Assembly (NCBI GenBank): GCA_024364735.1
Contig: JAGFNQ010004756.1
Coordinates: 613,430 to 677,429, forward strand
Length of the DNA stretch: 64,000 nt
Source of the DNA: Boesenbergia rotunda
Taxonomy: Eukaryota; Streptophyta; Magnoliopsida; Zingiberales; Zingiberaceae
Direction: 5' to 3'
The translations under genes were made by a program, and so were the position numbers. Of the stretch, positions 22,857 to 34,517 are shown piece after piece (the first letter of the stretch is position 1; each line of letters starts with the position of its first letter). The notes below the pieces were generated by a model. That model saw only the letters and a list, made by a program, of their open reading frames with translations. It made no database searches and was not told where the DNA came from.

Positions 22857-23912
22857 ATGGTTGGACCGATCATCTACCCGCCACAGTTCGAGGGGGAGTT
22901 CTCGAGTTGGAAGCGCAAGATGCAGGTTTTCTTTAAAACTGACTTTGATTTGCTTTTAATTATGAAAAACAGTTTTGTAGCTCCCAAGGACGCCAATGAC
23001 AAACCCAAAGACGAAAGCCTGTGGACAAAGAAGGAACAGGTTGACTTTGTGAGAAACGGGAAAGTAGAATATCATCTGCTGACCGTACTACCTGCATAAG
23101 AAGTCAACCGAATAAAAAACTACCGATCTGCAAAGAAACTTTGGGAAAAGTTCTCAAAGTTCCTTGAACTTCATGAAGGTACCTCCGAAGCCAAACTAGC
23201 AAAAAGAAATTTGCTTCGGAATCAGCTCAGCAACCTTCGACTGGAAGAAGGAGAGTCAGTAGCTCAACTACACGTTAAACTTAAGGAGCTAATGACTAAA
23301 CTCATCAATTTCGAAGAGTCGGTAAGTAATCGGGACGTGCAAAGGTACGCATTGAACGCCTTCCCGAGGACCCCAAACTTGACTTTGATAATCGACGCCT
23401 ACTACATCTCTAAGGATCTTGAGGTGAGTACCTTAGAGCATCTTTTTTCGACTTTAGAAATTCACGAATCTAGATGTGGAGGAAAAAGTAAAACAGACAA
23501 CATCGCCCTAAGCACGAGAAGGATCCAACATGAAAAGGAATCTTTAAAAAATGAAGAAAATGCAGCGTATATAGTAAGAAAGTTGTCTAAATATTTTAAA
23601 ACTAAAATTTTTAATAAAGTACAGGGTAAGAAACAAAGGAAAATCTGCTGCAACAACTGCAATAAAGAGGGATACGTGAAGAAAAACGGTCCTAAATGGA
23701 AGAATAAAGGAAAAGAGTCAATAAAGTCAAAAGTCCACAACCTAAAGGCAACATGGGACGAGTTTTCATTGGAAGATTCAGATCTCGAGGAACACGCTGA
23801 ATTTGCATTGATGGCTTCGCACCAGGAAGATAAAAGCATCGATGAAGGAGGAGCCACATTAGAAGACAGCAACGACGAAGGGGTGCTTCGAACTTCAGAA
23901 AGGATATGGTAA
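22857..23912 (+). pseudogene. R5 gag with one in-frame stop
   Basis: 351 codons with a single TAA (23097-23099). It begins with the W-rich capsid N-terminus (PPQFEGEFSSWKRKMQVFF). The UBN2-like helices follow (SAKKLWEKF, ELHEGTSEAKLAKRNLL, RYALNAFPRTP). A knuckle-like segment CCNNCNKEGYVKKNG has lost its His and last Cys. The C-terminus is acidic. The stop sits at the same place as a stop shared by A2 and A3. There is no pol downstream. Confidence 0.8.
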
Positions 23913-25075
23913 GTGAGGTATATCTTCTACCTCCTAACCAATTATATTTTGGTATTAAGCAACTAACTAAATTCATATGTAAATTAAAAAAAATGTAGAA
24001 TTAAAAAAAATTATCTTCCTCATTCCCATTAGAATTGTATGATAAGTTAAAATGTGAGAATCAAAATTCATATTAAAAAATTTTAAAATAACTATGTATG
24101 TTCAAATTGTTCTCGAAATTCAAAATTTTGATATTATGATAAACTTAATTGATATTTTAAATTTTATAGGGGTCAAATCATAAAAATTTCCAAATCATAT
24201 ATTCTATCTAAGTTTCTGATAAATTCTATTGGCAAAAAATATATCTTAAACTGTTAAAGTTTTTTTTTATTATTTGTCAAGTAGAGATCTTTTTTGGTAA
24301 TTCATGCTTGATCTTGTTAATATGTTTTTTATTACTTGTAGAAAATTTAGCTTAAGATTTTTTCTATGATAGATATTTCTTTGATCTATCTATAGAATTT
24401 TTTTTGGAATTTTTATCAAATAAATTGATTTATTATGAATTTTCATTTGAAAATATATTTTTAAATTTTAAAAAAATTTAAAAAATTGATTTTATCGAAT
24501 CTGATTTTTTTGAGATTTGGAGATTATCTTCTAAGCTTTGTGAAAAAAATTTCAAAATTATTTGATGTTGAAATAAAAATTTAAAATTAATTTTTAAAAA
24601 AATTATCTTCATTGAATTCGAATTTGATTTTCAATATGTTAAAAAATTATTTTCACTTTGACGATTTTTCTAAAGATAAGTCTATCAAAATTCTAATTTA
24701 AATAAAAATTTAATTAATTTTTGAATAAAAATAAATTTTGAAAATTATTTTTCCAAAATTAGACTTTATATTTTGAAAAATTAATTTTCGATCAAAATTT
24801 AAAAAATTAAATTTTCTGGAAACTAATTATTGTGTTAGAAATTATTTCCAATAGTTTCGAAAACTTTGAGTGTTGGATTATTTTTATAAATTCTTGTAAG
24901 TATTTCCTTTAATATTTTTTTGATGTGATCAAAGGGGGAGATATATGATTAAGTTAAGAGGGTAGGCTTAATTTTAAAATTTATTGCTGCTTTCACTGTT
25001 ATATATTTATTCCTGTTTTTTATGCTTGTTTACCCTAACTTAACACGGGTTGATGCATATCAAAAGGGAGGAGAT
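23913..25075. other. R5 non-coding spacer and polypurine tract
   Basis: Very AT-rich filler with TTTTAAAAATTT-type simple sequence and no coding signal. In A and B the corresponding region holds a second gene; here it is absent. The purine run AAAAGGGAGGAGA at about 25061-25073 is the polypurine tract. Confidence 0.55.
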
Positions 25076-25955
25076 TATAAGTCCCCAATTTGGTTTTAAT
25101 GTGGTCAACCGAGTCAAGTTAGGTCATATTGGTTTTTAATCCTTGTGTCTAAGTGTGCAGGAGCTTAGGAGTGTAGAAAATCGAGCGGAAGACGCAACAG
25201 TCAAGAAGGATGGCACGAGAAGGGAGCCCACGGGCTCGGTGCATCCGAGGGACGCAGAGGTCTACAGAAGAGTATGCCGATGGAGCAAGAAGGGCGCGAG
25301 CGACGTTTGAGGGACAAGAAGTCAGGAGAAAGCTCACTCGAGGAGAAGATCGAAGGAGCGTTTGTGTGGGCCCAACTCTGGAAGGCTCGGAAATCACTCA
25401 AGAAGACCTGCTTGAGACTGGTTAGCAAGTTGCTGACCAAAAGTTACTCAGGCGCCCCTATGCATAGAGGCGCCCGAGAGTCGATTTTTATCCGCTAACT
25501 AGCCGTTTGCGAACGTTGTGTTTCAGATGACATTCAACCTATGTGTCAAGCGCCCTCAAGCACTCGGGCGCCCCTATAGTGCCACGTTAGCATTCAGATA
25601 GAATTGACCGGGGCTATAAATAGACCCCCATAGCTCAGTTTTAATTCACTCATTAACTATAAACGATTTTCATTCTGTTTTTCATTATTTTTCTAAGTTG
25701 TTCGACGTGTAAGAGGCTTCTCCGCCCGAAAGAGTTTATTTAGGAGAATCGAGCCATATTCTACTTTGGATTAATAACCTCCCCGGTTGCAAATCAACTA
25801 AAATCCAATTTCCTCTTTCTTTTCAGTATTGTTTTATTTTTGATGTTATTTATTATTGTTTAAACTAACTAACATCTTTGTTTAAGAAAACCAAAAGATC
25901 TCATTTTTATTTTCAGAGACAATTCACCCCCTCTTGCCGACCAACATCACCGTTA
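25076..25955 (+). repeat. R5 3' LTR
   Basis: 880 bp with a single copy of the repeat unit expanded in the partner LTR. TATAAATA is at 25615-25622, and CGGGCGCCCC pair halves lie upstream. Confidence 0.8.
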
Positions 25956-27297
25956 TGTTCTTCCTTTCTTCTACCATGAGTACCATTCAGGGAATCTGTA
26001 CTTTTTTGATTTGGAAATTGGTTGTTGTCTTGTTTATCCAATTCATGCTTGGGAGTGGCTAGTAGATTTGTAAATTGGAGTTTGTTTGTTATGTGTTGTC
26101 GAGTTCCATGAGCGTGCGATGAGTAATCTTCTTCTCGCTACTGTGAACAAGGGGGAAAGATACCATGTGTTGGATTTGGGATTTGTTGACTTTGGAGTGG
26201 TAATGGGTTGTAAGTGGTAGGTTCTTGCCGAGAGTGGGAACTTTAGGAATTTTGTTCTACTTAATGTTGTTAGGGATCACTTTGGGATTTAGATGTTGTT
26301 GGGTTAAATTGGGTGTGTCCTAACTATCTTGATAATTGCGTTAAGAAGGAACCCATGGTTATTAATTTTTGGATTAAATTAAATAGATATTATAATTAAG
26401 GTATGGTCTAATCATGTTTAGTATATTTATTTAAATAGCTAAACTGTGTCCTTGATATAGGACATTGATCGTTTGCATGTGTTCGATCGCGGAGGTTCTT
26501 TCAAATACACACAACATTACGAGGCGGGTACTTCTCCATTGATTCTATAATTCATTTTACCTTAAATGCATGGTTATTGTATGTTCTGAGTAGGTTGATT
26601 TACTTTGACACCATTCTACTTGTTTTCCTGCTTGATACTTATTCTTGTTTGATCTTTGAGTTAAAAATCTATTTTTTCAGTTGTACAGTCTTGACTCTTG
26701 TTTTCTAATCCGAAGAGTACCGCTAGTATGCGTGTACTTTAGTGATGTCATGTGACCTATCTAGGGTTTGGTTGACATTAGATATACCCTACCAAATAGA
26801 TTAGGTGCATACTGGTTGGTTATGATTTTGGTTTGGGTGTGTTAGAATTTGGTAACCCGAATTCTGTTTAATCCGTTAATATTTATTAGATATTTTCTTA
26901 TTAATATATTAATTAACAGATTCTTTATAAATCTGTTAATTAACAGTTTTGTTATTAATTTTTTATTTGACTAAGTACTCTAAGGTCCCTATAAATTGTG
27001 TATCTCATAGACAAGTTGTATCAATCAATCAAGAAAGTTATTTGGTTATCTCTTCTTTCTTTTCTCTACCTCTCTTTTTCTCTACTTCTCTTTACTTTAT
27101 TTTGATATAAGAGTTGCCAACTTTGTATTCCGTCATTCTTAGTGATTTTTCCTCCTCTACCCGTGATTTTTTCCTGTCAAGGGTTTTCCACGTAAATCTG
27201 GTGTGTTCTCTATTATTCTTGTTGTCGTTTTTCCGTTCTAATCTCGTAACAAGTGGTATCAGAGCAAGGTTAGTTTTGAGGATTTCAAAGGGATTAA

Positions 27298-28535
27298 TGA
27301 CAACGGTAAGCATGAAGTATGATATTCTGCTTTTGGATCGCAACACCAGATTTACGCTGTAGCAGGTTAAGATGCAAGCGGTGCTAGCGCATATGGACTT
27401 AGACGACGCACTGTTCGGGATAGACAACATGCCCTCGACATGAATAAAGGAGGAAAAGGAACGTAAGGATCGAAAAGCTCTATCTCAGATCTACCTTCAC
27501 CTATCGAATGAGATTTTACAGGATGTTTTGAAGAAGAGATCTGCTGCTGCACTATGGCTAAAACTGGAGCAGTTGTGCATGAGAAAAAGTCTTACGAGCA
27601 AACTGGGTCTGAAACAACGTTTGTATTCTCATCGCATGACAGAAGGTACGTCATTAAGAGATCACTTGACCGTGTTTAAGGAAATTGTCTCTGACTTAGA
27701 GGCTTTGGAGGTCAAATATGACGATGAAGATTTAGCATTGATCTTACTGTGTTCTTTACCCTCATCATATACGGCTTTTAGAGATACTATTTTATATAGT
27801 CGTGATACTCTTACTTTGAATGAAGTTTATGATTCATTATTTTCAAAAGAGAAAATGAAACAGCTTGTCGAAGGATCTGAGGCTCAAGGTGAGGGTCTTA
27901 TTATTCGAGGAAGGACTCAGGAGAAAGACTCTGATGGTAATATCAGGGGCAGAAATAGCGATAAGATCTGTAATTATTGCAAGAAGAAGGGTCACACCAA
28001 ATTTGAATGTTATAAGCTGCAGAATAAGAATAAAAGGGCAGGTGAAAATTCGAGGGAAAAACAATCAGAGAAGTTTGGTGAGGCTGATGTTGTCGAAAAT
28101 TACAGTGATGGTGAACTTCTCATTGCCTATGATGCTGATTTGAAGCAGAGTGAGGAATGGATTCTTAATTCTGGTTGTACGTTTCATATGTGTCCCAATC
28201 GAGACTGGTTTTCAACATATGAAACGGTTTCGAGTGGTGCCGTTTTGATGGGCAATAATACTTCTTACAAAATTGTTGGTATTGGTACGGTCAGAATTAA
28301 GATGTTTGATGGTGTCATTCGGACACTTGGTAATGTGAGACACGTTCCTGATTTGAAGAGAAATATGATCTCTTTGAGTATTCTTGATTCTAAAGGATAC
28401 AAGTGCACTGGTGAAGGTGGAGCTGTGAAGGTCAGTAAAGGGTCTCTTGTTGTGATAAAGGGACTTAGAAAAATCGCCAATTTATATGTTATGCAGGGAT
28501 CCACAGTAATAGGTGATATTGCCATCACAAGGTGA
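27298..28535 (+). pseudogene. R6 gag-protease remnant
   Basis: A Copia Gag (ALWLKLEQLCM, HRMTEGTSLRDHLTVF, LALILLCSLPSSY) with CCHC knuckle CNYCKKKGHTKFEC, then the protease and GAG-pre-integrase start. Two nonsense codons (27360-27362 and 27441-27443) replace Trp codons near the start. The protease Asp is Asn (ILNSGCTFHMC), so the enzyme would be dead even without the stops. The frame ends at the deletion joint after the conserved YVMQGSTV segment. Confidence 0.85.
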
Positions 28536-28726
28536 TATTGATAAAAGTAGATCACTTACGGGAAGCTTATAAGAAAGCTATTTGGTTAAAAGGACTTTTC
28601 AGTGAGCTTAGCAAAGACTTGCAGATTACTACAGTCTTTTGTGATAGTCAGAGTGTCATTTTCCTCACGAAGGATCAGATGTTTCATGAGAGGACAAAGC
28701 ACATTGATGTAAGGCACTTTCTATAG
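28535..28726 (+). pseudogene. R6 RNase H C-terminal remnant
   Basis: AIWLKGLFSEL, VFCDSQSVIFL and RTKHIDVRHFL are the last RNase H blocks of Copia pol. They follow the gag-protease remnant directly, showing that the deletion removed integrase and RT. The frame is closed soon after by TAG. Confidence 0.8.
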
Positions 28727-29529
28727 TTAAGTTTAAGCATTACTTGAACTTGGTTGATGCTAGATGCTGAGATTTGCCTGTGGAGCTTTTATGGAAAAGG
28801 TGGAGAATGTTCTTTTTGAAGATTTGTGGAATTCGCGTCAATGTGGAGATTGTTAGAATTTGGTGACCCGAATTCTGTTTAATCCGTTAATATTTATTAG
28901 ATATTTTCTTATTAATATATTAATTAATAGATTCTTTATAAATCTGTTAATTAACAGTTTTGTTATTAATTTTTTATTTGACTAAGTACTCTAAGGTCTC
29001 TATAAATTATGTATCTCATAGACAAGTTGTATCAATCAATCAGGAAAGTTATTTGGTTATCTCTTCTTTCTTTTCTCTACCTCTCTTTTTCTCTACTTCT
29101 CTTTACTTTATTATGATATAAGAGTTGTCGACTTTGTATTCCGTCGTTCTTAGTGATTTTTCCTCCTCTGCCCGTGGTTTTTTCCTGTCAAGGGTTTTCC
29201 ATGTAAATCTGGTGTGTTCTCTATTATTCTTGTTGCCGTTTTTCCGTTCTAATCTTGTAACAGGGTGTATGTGTGACTTATTGATTCGGTTGACCCGATG
29301 TTGTTTGTGCACAGTGGTATCATGCACCATATTGTATTGTTGCATGCTAGCGGTTATCGGTTTCTTTGTGGTTAAGCCTGCCGTTAGTCATATAGTGATC
29401 TACCCACTCAACCACTCGAGGTACTGGTAGTTGTCAGAGTGCGAGCGTTCGTCCTATCGCGTTACTCTCAACCACTCGAGGTAGTGGTAGTTCTTGGAGC
29501 GGTAGCCGGTCGTGACACACCCTCTATTA

Positions 29530-29735
29530 TTTATGAGGGATAGGTAGAGTGGTTGTGCTCCCTCGTTGGGTACTAGAGCGGTTGTACTCCCCTTCCTGAT
29601 GTTAGAGGTTGTTCCTCCTTGTTCTTCGGTATTAGAGTGGTTGTGCTCCCCTGAGATCTTTGATATAGAGCGGTTGTGCTCCCCCTTTTTCTTGGGGTTT
29701 AGAATTGAGGTTGTTCTCCCAGCATCCTGTTCACT
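29530..29735 (+). repeat. Degenerate tandem repeat in R4
   Basis: Five or six copies, about 35-50 bases apart, of a TAGAG(T/C)GGTTGTGCTCCCC-like unit, decaying toward both ends. It lies in the third piece of R4 and is not coding. Confidence 0.6.
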
Positions 29736-30586
29736 CGACCACTCATAGGAGATGATTCTGCGAGTATGTATAGTTGTCATAGCTCTTGCCCGATCGGCTT
29801 CGCAGATATGTATAATGGTTGTAGATTGGTGTACAGGGGTGACACATGTCATTGCATTATTTGCATATGATGCATCTTGCATTTGTTTGAGCTATGATTG
29901 TTGCATTTGATTGACATGCATATATGTATTTGATTTTCATTTGTTATTTGATCTGGATCTATTTAGTAGTACGAGCAGTTTATTGTCTTGGTATGAGGGT
30001 TTCTGATCATACTCTTCAGGTATGCTTTCACATTTGTTATGTACTATACTTTTTGGAGATTGTATACCTTATTTCTATCTGCTTGATTACCTTGTTTATA
30101 CCATGCATTTATCTGTTCACTATATCCGCAGAGTTCGACCCCTAACTCACCACTGTTTGCTTCCTTTTTTGTTTCAGGTAGTAAATAGTTGCGTCTCGTG
30201 CCACCAGAAGAGGATTTATCTGTTGTCCCTTTAGTGTCGAGTATTTCTGGTTTGAGTTTGTTTATTATTTTTCTAGAGATATTATTTTGTTCCGTAATGG
30301 ATGTGTCGATATTTTGACGTTCGTTTGCGGACTTATACTTATGTCGTGGACTTCTGGTATATTTGCATTTACTTTACGGAGTTTAAGTTATTTATTATTT
30401 ATTAATTAAATGTTAATAAACTGTGTGGTTGTGATGTCTTATTATTTTTAATTCTATTGTTGCCAGCCATATGTGGTTGTGCTTACTATATCTGTGAGAT
30501 TGATGTATATAAGCTTCATATTGTCCGTCTTATAGGGGAGATGATATCCGATTTTCGAGCAAGCATGAGCCTCTGGGGGCGTGACA

Positions 30587-31319
30587 TGTAGAGACATTAT
30601 TCATAGCAATTGATGTAGAGACCGGTCGGCTCCATCCATTTTAGCTCTTTGAAAAAACCCAGTAATATATTTACTGAGAGAGAATATAACTTTCATTGTG
30701 TGGAATAAGTTCAATACCAAGATAAAAACGAGCATTTCCTAAATCTTGAATAGAAAATTCTTGATTGAGAAAGCTTAATAGAATTGTGATACCCTTTTGA
30801 TCATTGTTAGTTAATAGAATGTCATCCACATAAATAAGAAAAAATATCATAGATCCATCATTATGTCTGTAGAATAGAGAGGAGTCAGTTTTTGATCTAG
30901 AAAATCTTTGAATCTGTAACTATTTAGATAATCGATAAAATCATGCATGAGGATCTTGTCGAAGACCATACAAAGATTTCTTGAAGTGGCAAACATGAGA
31001 TGAAAATTACGGATCAATAAACCCATATGTTTGTTCCATAAATATCATTTCCTCAAGAATACCATGAAGAAATGCATTAGAAACATCTAATTGTCAGATA
31101 GACTGATTAGAACTAATAGCTATTGATAACAATAATCTATCGGATGTAATTTTGATGACTAAGCTAAAGGTGTCATTGAAGTCAATACCTGGTTGTTAAC
31201 TAAATCCTTTGGCTACAAGTCGAGCTTTATACCATTTAAGAGAACCATTAGCTCGATGCTTAAGATGAAATATCCATTTAGAGCTCACAACATTCATGGA
31301 GGGAGTGCACGGAACTAGG
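30587..31319 (-). pseudogene. R3 pol fragment: Copia reverse transcriptase
   Basis: Read on the minus strand: SSKWIFHLKHRANGSLKWY, KARLVAKGFS, QLDVSNAFLHG (catalytic Asp), LYGLRQ and YVDDILLTNN (YVDD catalytic pair), then FYLGIEL. Several nonsense codons and frame breaks are present. It is continuous with 20565-20928 across the R4 insertion. On the right it is cut by element D at 31320. Confidence 0.85.
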
Positions 31320-32364
31320 TGTTAGTGCAATCAACCAAAGGTTGATCAGGTAGATCATAAGTTTTGATGTGTGTGTCAATATGGTTAAGTTAGGTTTTCA
31401 TGTTGATTTGATATGTGTGCTTGAGTTGTGCAGAACTTGGCAAATCATACATGGGGAGTAATGGAGTGTAGCATCCGAGGGACGAGAGCCAAGGAGGAGG
31501 ACTTCAAGGGCGAGCCGAGGAAGTAGACTTCAAAGGCATACACGAAGGATGGCATGGAGATAAGCTGCAAGCTTGTGTGTGCATCTGAGGGATGAGAGCC
31601 GAATGAAGAGAACTTCAAGGGGCAAGCCAAGGAAGTGGACTTCAAGGCATACACGAAGGGTGAACTCCGGTGAGGTTGAGAGTGCATTTGTAAGTGGGGC
31701 AGTCGACTAGCAAGGGAACCAGTCGACTGGTACTACTGAGAGCGCACTGTAACAGTTGACTGGTATGAACACCAGTCGACTCATCTTTCTGTAAGTTCAA
31801 ACAGCCGGGGAGCAGTCGACTGGTCTCCAGAGCAGTCGACTGGTCTGTTTGAAATAGAGTCATTAGGCTAGCCGTTGGCTGAGGTATCAGTGGACTGGCC
31901 CAGGGGACAGTCGACTGATGTCGGGGCTGAGCTGTTTATTTAATAGCTCTCTCCACTATTTAAATGAGAGCTTGAGACTTTGGAGAGGTTAGCTCTTCAT
32001 TGTAAGATCTTTACTCTAGTGCTCAAGTGCTCGAGCTCCAAGTGCTCACCTTCCTCCCAAAACCCTAGCTTCAACTTGTAAGGAGGAAGAAGGATTGTGA
32101 GAGATTGTTCTCCACTGAGAAGGAGAAAGACTTAGCCGGAGATTGCCGGGGCGTGATCCCGAAGGATCAAGGGTTTGTCCACCTCAAGGACACGCCGTGG
32201 AGTAGAAGCAAGCAATTCCCGAACCACGTAACCGGTAACGTGTTAGCATTGGTTTAATTATTAGATTAAGTTTTCGCTTGTGTTAACGTTGTAGGAAGAA
32301 TTCAAATTTGGGGTGACCGAGTTATTCACCCCCCCTCCCTTTAGCCATGTCATCGGTCCCAACA
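31320..32364 (+). repeat. D 5' LTR with CAGTCGACTG pairs
   Basis: U3 contains about four pairs of CAGTCGACTG-type half sites (31695-31915), some mutated. A TATTTAAA box follows at 31957-31964. The LTR ends just before the perfect primer site. Confidence 0.75.
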
Positions 32365-32428
32365 AGTGGTATCAGAGCGCAAGGACGCCTTCAATGGACT
32401 AACCGCTAAGAAGAGCAAAATCATTGAA

Positions 32429-32860
32429 ATGGTCTGCTCACACATCCAACCGCCAAAGTTTGAAGGAGAATTTGCTTGGTGGAAGAAAAGGATGGAGGTA
32501 TTTTTCAATACCGATTTTGATATAATGCTAAACATGGAAACGGTTTTGAAGTGCCTAGGGATCAAGAAAACAAATTGCTTGAGCAGATAAGATGGAGTAA
32601 GAAGCAAAGGGATGACTACTTGGCAAATTCTAAAGTCTTGCACCATCTACTAAGTGTGCTCCTCCAACAAGAGTCACAAGGATTGGGAGCTACTCAAGTG
32701 CCAAAGACTTGTGGGATAAGCTAATAGAACTTCATGAGGGCACTTCGGAGGCAAAAATGGCTAAGAGAGATTTCTCCGATCCCAACTCAACAATATCAAA
32801 CTTGATAAAGGGGAGAAGGTATCAAATTTACATGCTAGATTTAAGGAAATACTTAATGTG
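32429..32860 (+). pseudogene. D gag N-terminal fragment
   Basis: Starts like R5 gag (PPKFEGEFAWWKKRMEVFF), then frameshifts. SSAKDLWDKLIELHEGT and a further segment can be followed to the cut at 32860. Non-functional fragment. Confidence 0.7.
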
Positions 32861-34359
32861 TTAGTAGGAGTACTAGAGTCAATTATGTGATGATTGACTA
32901 GGGACTTTTTTGTATCATATTCTATCATTAATAAAAGCATGTTTGGTTATTATACTTATTTTATACTTGTGCCAAATAACTAAGTATAATAATGTCCTTG
33001 GGTAGTAAGTTCTTATCTACATCATATCGATTAGTTAAATTGATAGTGAGATAATGTAGAGAACACTACATTAAACTATTCCTAGTTAAGCATTAATATT
33101 CAAGGACAATATTAATGGAGACTAGCATGTATGTCAATTGATGACTTGAGCTCACAAGTCATGGATATGTAATAGCAAGTTGATACATGGGTATACATTA
33201 GAGAATGTGTACTGAATTGACCCGCCATGAGAAAATTTCATAGATTGTCATATGAGTATCATAAACTTTCTCATGTGACTATTAGTATGAATAGTCCTTA
33301 GACCTGAAGTCACTACGGTTCCCTATATAAGGAGTTATGTACTTTGGTATCGTCAAACGTCACCCGTAACAGGGTGGACTATAAAGGCGATCACTAGGTA
33401 TATAATGAATTATGCGGAGGGATGTGAGTGATATATATGGGATCTATCCCTCCTATGTGACGGGAGTGATATCCGTGGGCCTACTAGATCCATGCTCAAA
33501 TGAGTCAATTTGAGATATTGAGTTCATTTGTTTGAGTGAGTCTACTCGGGGATCAAGAAACACAAAGATTGATCGAGGATGACACGGTCTATGCCTCATT
33601 GGTCAATCTAGATATCGAGGATAGAAGGAAAAGGTCATACATTATCATAGTCACGGAGGTTGAGTCGGATCTCGACTTTTCTTGTTATTTGGGTAGCAAT
33701 GATGCATTGGTAGATGTCGCTCATTGCTTATGTGTCTAAAGCAGTTTAGACACATTGCCAACGTTACGAGAACCTATTGGGTCACACACTAAAGACACGA
33801 TGTTTCGGAGAGCTCGAGAGACCTGGTCGGGAGCTCAAGAGACTTAGTCGGGAGCTCGAGAGACTTAGTCGGGAGCTCGGGAGGCTTGGTCGGGAACTTA
33901 TGAGATATTAATTCATTAAAGTGTTTAATGAATTAATAATAAAGGAAAAGGAAAAGTCTCTCTTCATTGAATGGAGAGAAGTTGAAGAGCCACATGAGAA
34001 GATGTGCTTTTTATTAGCATTAATGAAGGGAAGCTAAAGGGACAAAAACCTTTTCATATTTATGGGATGAGTATAAAAGAGGGTCTTATCATTTGGATGA
34101 GCAGAGTTTTTCCCTCTTCCCTTCATCTCTTCTCCCTCTTCTCCCTCTTGGCTGAAACCCTTTTTGGGGTTCTTGGTGCTTTGGTGAACTACCTCAAGTT
34201 GCTAGCACAACTAAGGTAGTTCTTCTCCGAAGTTGAGAGATCGTGTCCATGTGGATACGCATAGAGGCATGGACGCTTGAACGTGCAAGAGATCCGACGT
34301 ATCTTGGACGAGCAGGATAAATGAAAGGACACGCATCAAAGGTATATCTATGAGAGAAG
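32861..34359 (+). repeat. E: Copia-type LTR, 5' portion
   Basis: Begins TGTTAGTAGGAGTAC inside D gag and includes a TATA box TATAAAAG (34072-34079) and a CT-rich leader. At 33813-33898 there are four 21-22-bp tandem units (GGGAGCTCGAGAGACTTAGTC type). It stops without a CA end where an A-type LTR begins, so its inner part is missing. The short open frames in it have no protein features. The Copia label is by style. Confidence 0.55.
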
Positions 34360-34517
34360 TGTTGGTGCAGGCAGCACCTAAGTCAAACCTGGGTTTTGAT
34401 AATGGCAAAGGGTTCAGAAGTTAAGATATTATTGTGATCTAACTTGTTCACTGAGTGTGCAGGAAGAAGTCCTAGGTACACTAGGCAAAAAGTCCTAGCA
34501 AAGGGCTGGGCAAAGAA
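34360..34517 (+). repeat. A-type LTR fragment (first 158 bases)
   Basis: TGTTGGTGCAGGCAGCACC and the following block match the start of the A2 and A3 LTRs at 39145, 48695 and 54553. It ends abruptly at the B LTR. Confidence 0.75.

Larger units (their letters stand above)
21406..25955 (+). mobile_element. R5: gag-only non-autonomous LTR retrotransposon
   Basis: LTRs at 21406-22797 and 25076-25955 both begin TATAAGT and end near CGT(C/T)A; the target duplication is TGTTC (21401-21405, 25956-25960). The internal region encodes only a Copia-type Gag and then an AT-rich spacer. No protease, integrase or RT is present. Its LTR shares style with families A and B (GGGCGCCC pairs, TATAAATA promoter, 'CCAAGTAAAAT' segment). 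It would depend on a partner's enzymes. Confidence 0.85.
26840..29262 (+). mobile_element. R6: Copia retrotransposon with internal pol deletion
   Basis: Two 412-bp LTRs (26840-27251, 28851-29262) begin TGTTAGAATTTGG and end CGTAACA/TGTAACA. The target duplication is GGGTG (26835-26839, 29263-29267). By eye the LTRs differ at about 14 positions. The primer site TGGTATCAGAGC is at 27254-27265. The interior keeps gag, protease and GAG-pre-integrase, then jumps to the last part of RNase H; integrase and nearly all RT are missing. Confidence 0.92.
20929..30586 (+). mobile_element. R4: Gypsy-like solo LTR, about 2.7 kb, interrupted by R5 and R6
   Basis: The pieces are 20929-21405, 25956-26839 and 29263-30586. 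It begins TGTTAAATTC and ends GGGGGCGTGACA. The flanks are TGTAA (20924-20928) and TGTAG (30587-30591), a 5-bp duplication with one change. The R3 reading frame is continuous when R4 and one copy of the duplication are removed, which fixes both ends. A TATA-like TATATATTTAAA (about 20976) and a CT-rich GC leader follow, as in Tekay-type LTRs. No internal domain is present, so it is a solo LTR. The Gypsy label rests on style, not on protein. Confidence 0.65.
31320..32860 (+). mobile_element. D: 5' part of a non-autonomous gag element related to B
   Basis: A 1045-bp LTR (31320-32364, TGTTAGTGCAATC…CCCAACA), primer site TGGTATCAGAGC (32367-32378) and the first part of gag. The LTR aligns in blocks with the B LTR and carries several CAGTCGACTG pairs. 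Element E cuts it at 32861. No 3' LTR is seen, so the 5-base flank CTAGG cannot be tested. Confidence 0.75.

Noticed and set aside
30022..30234. Short hydrophobic open frames at 29.9-30.2 kb
   Set aside because: They lie in the non-coding body of solo LTR R4, and their composition follows the T-rich sequence.
33536..33739. 67-codon frame in LTR E
   Set aside because: No domain and no support; LTR sequence of this type often has such chance frames.
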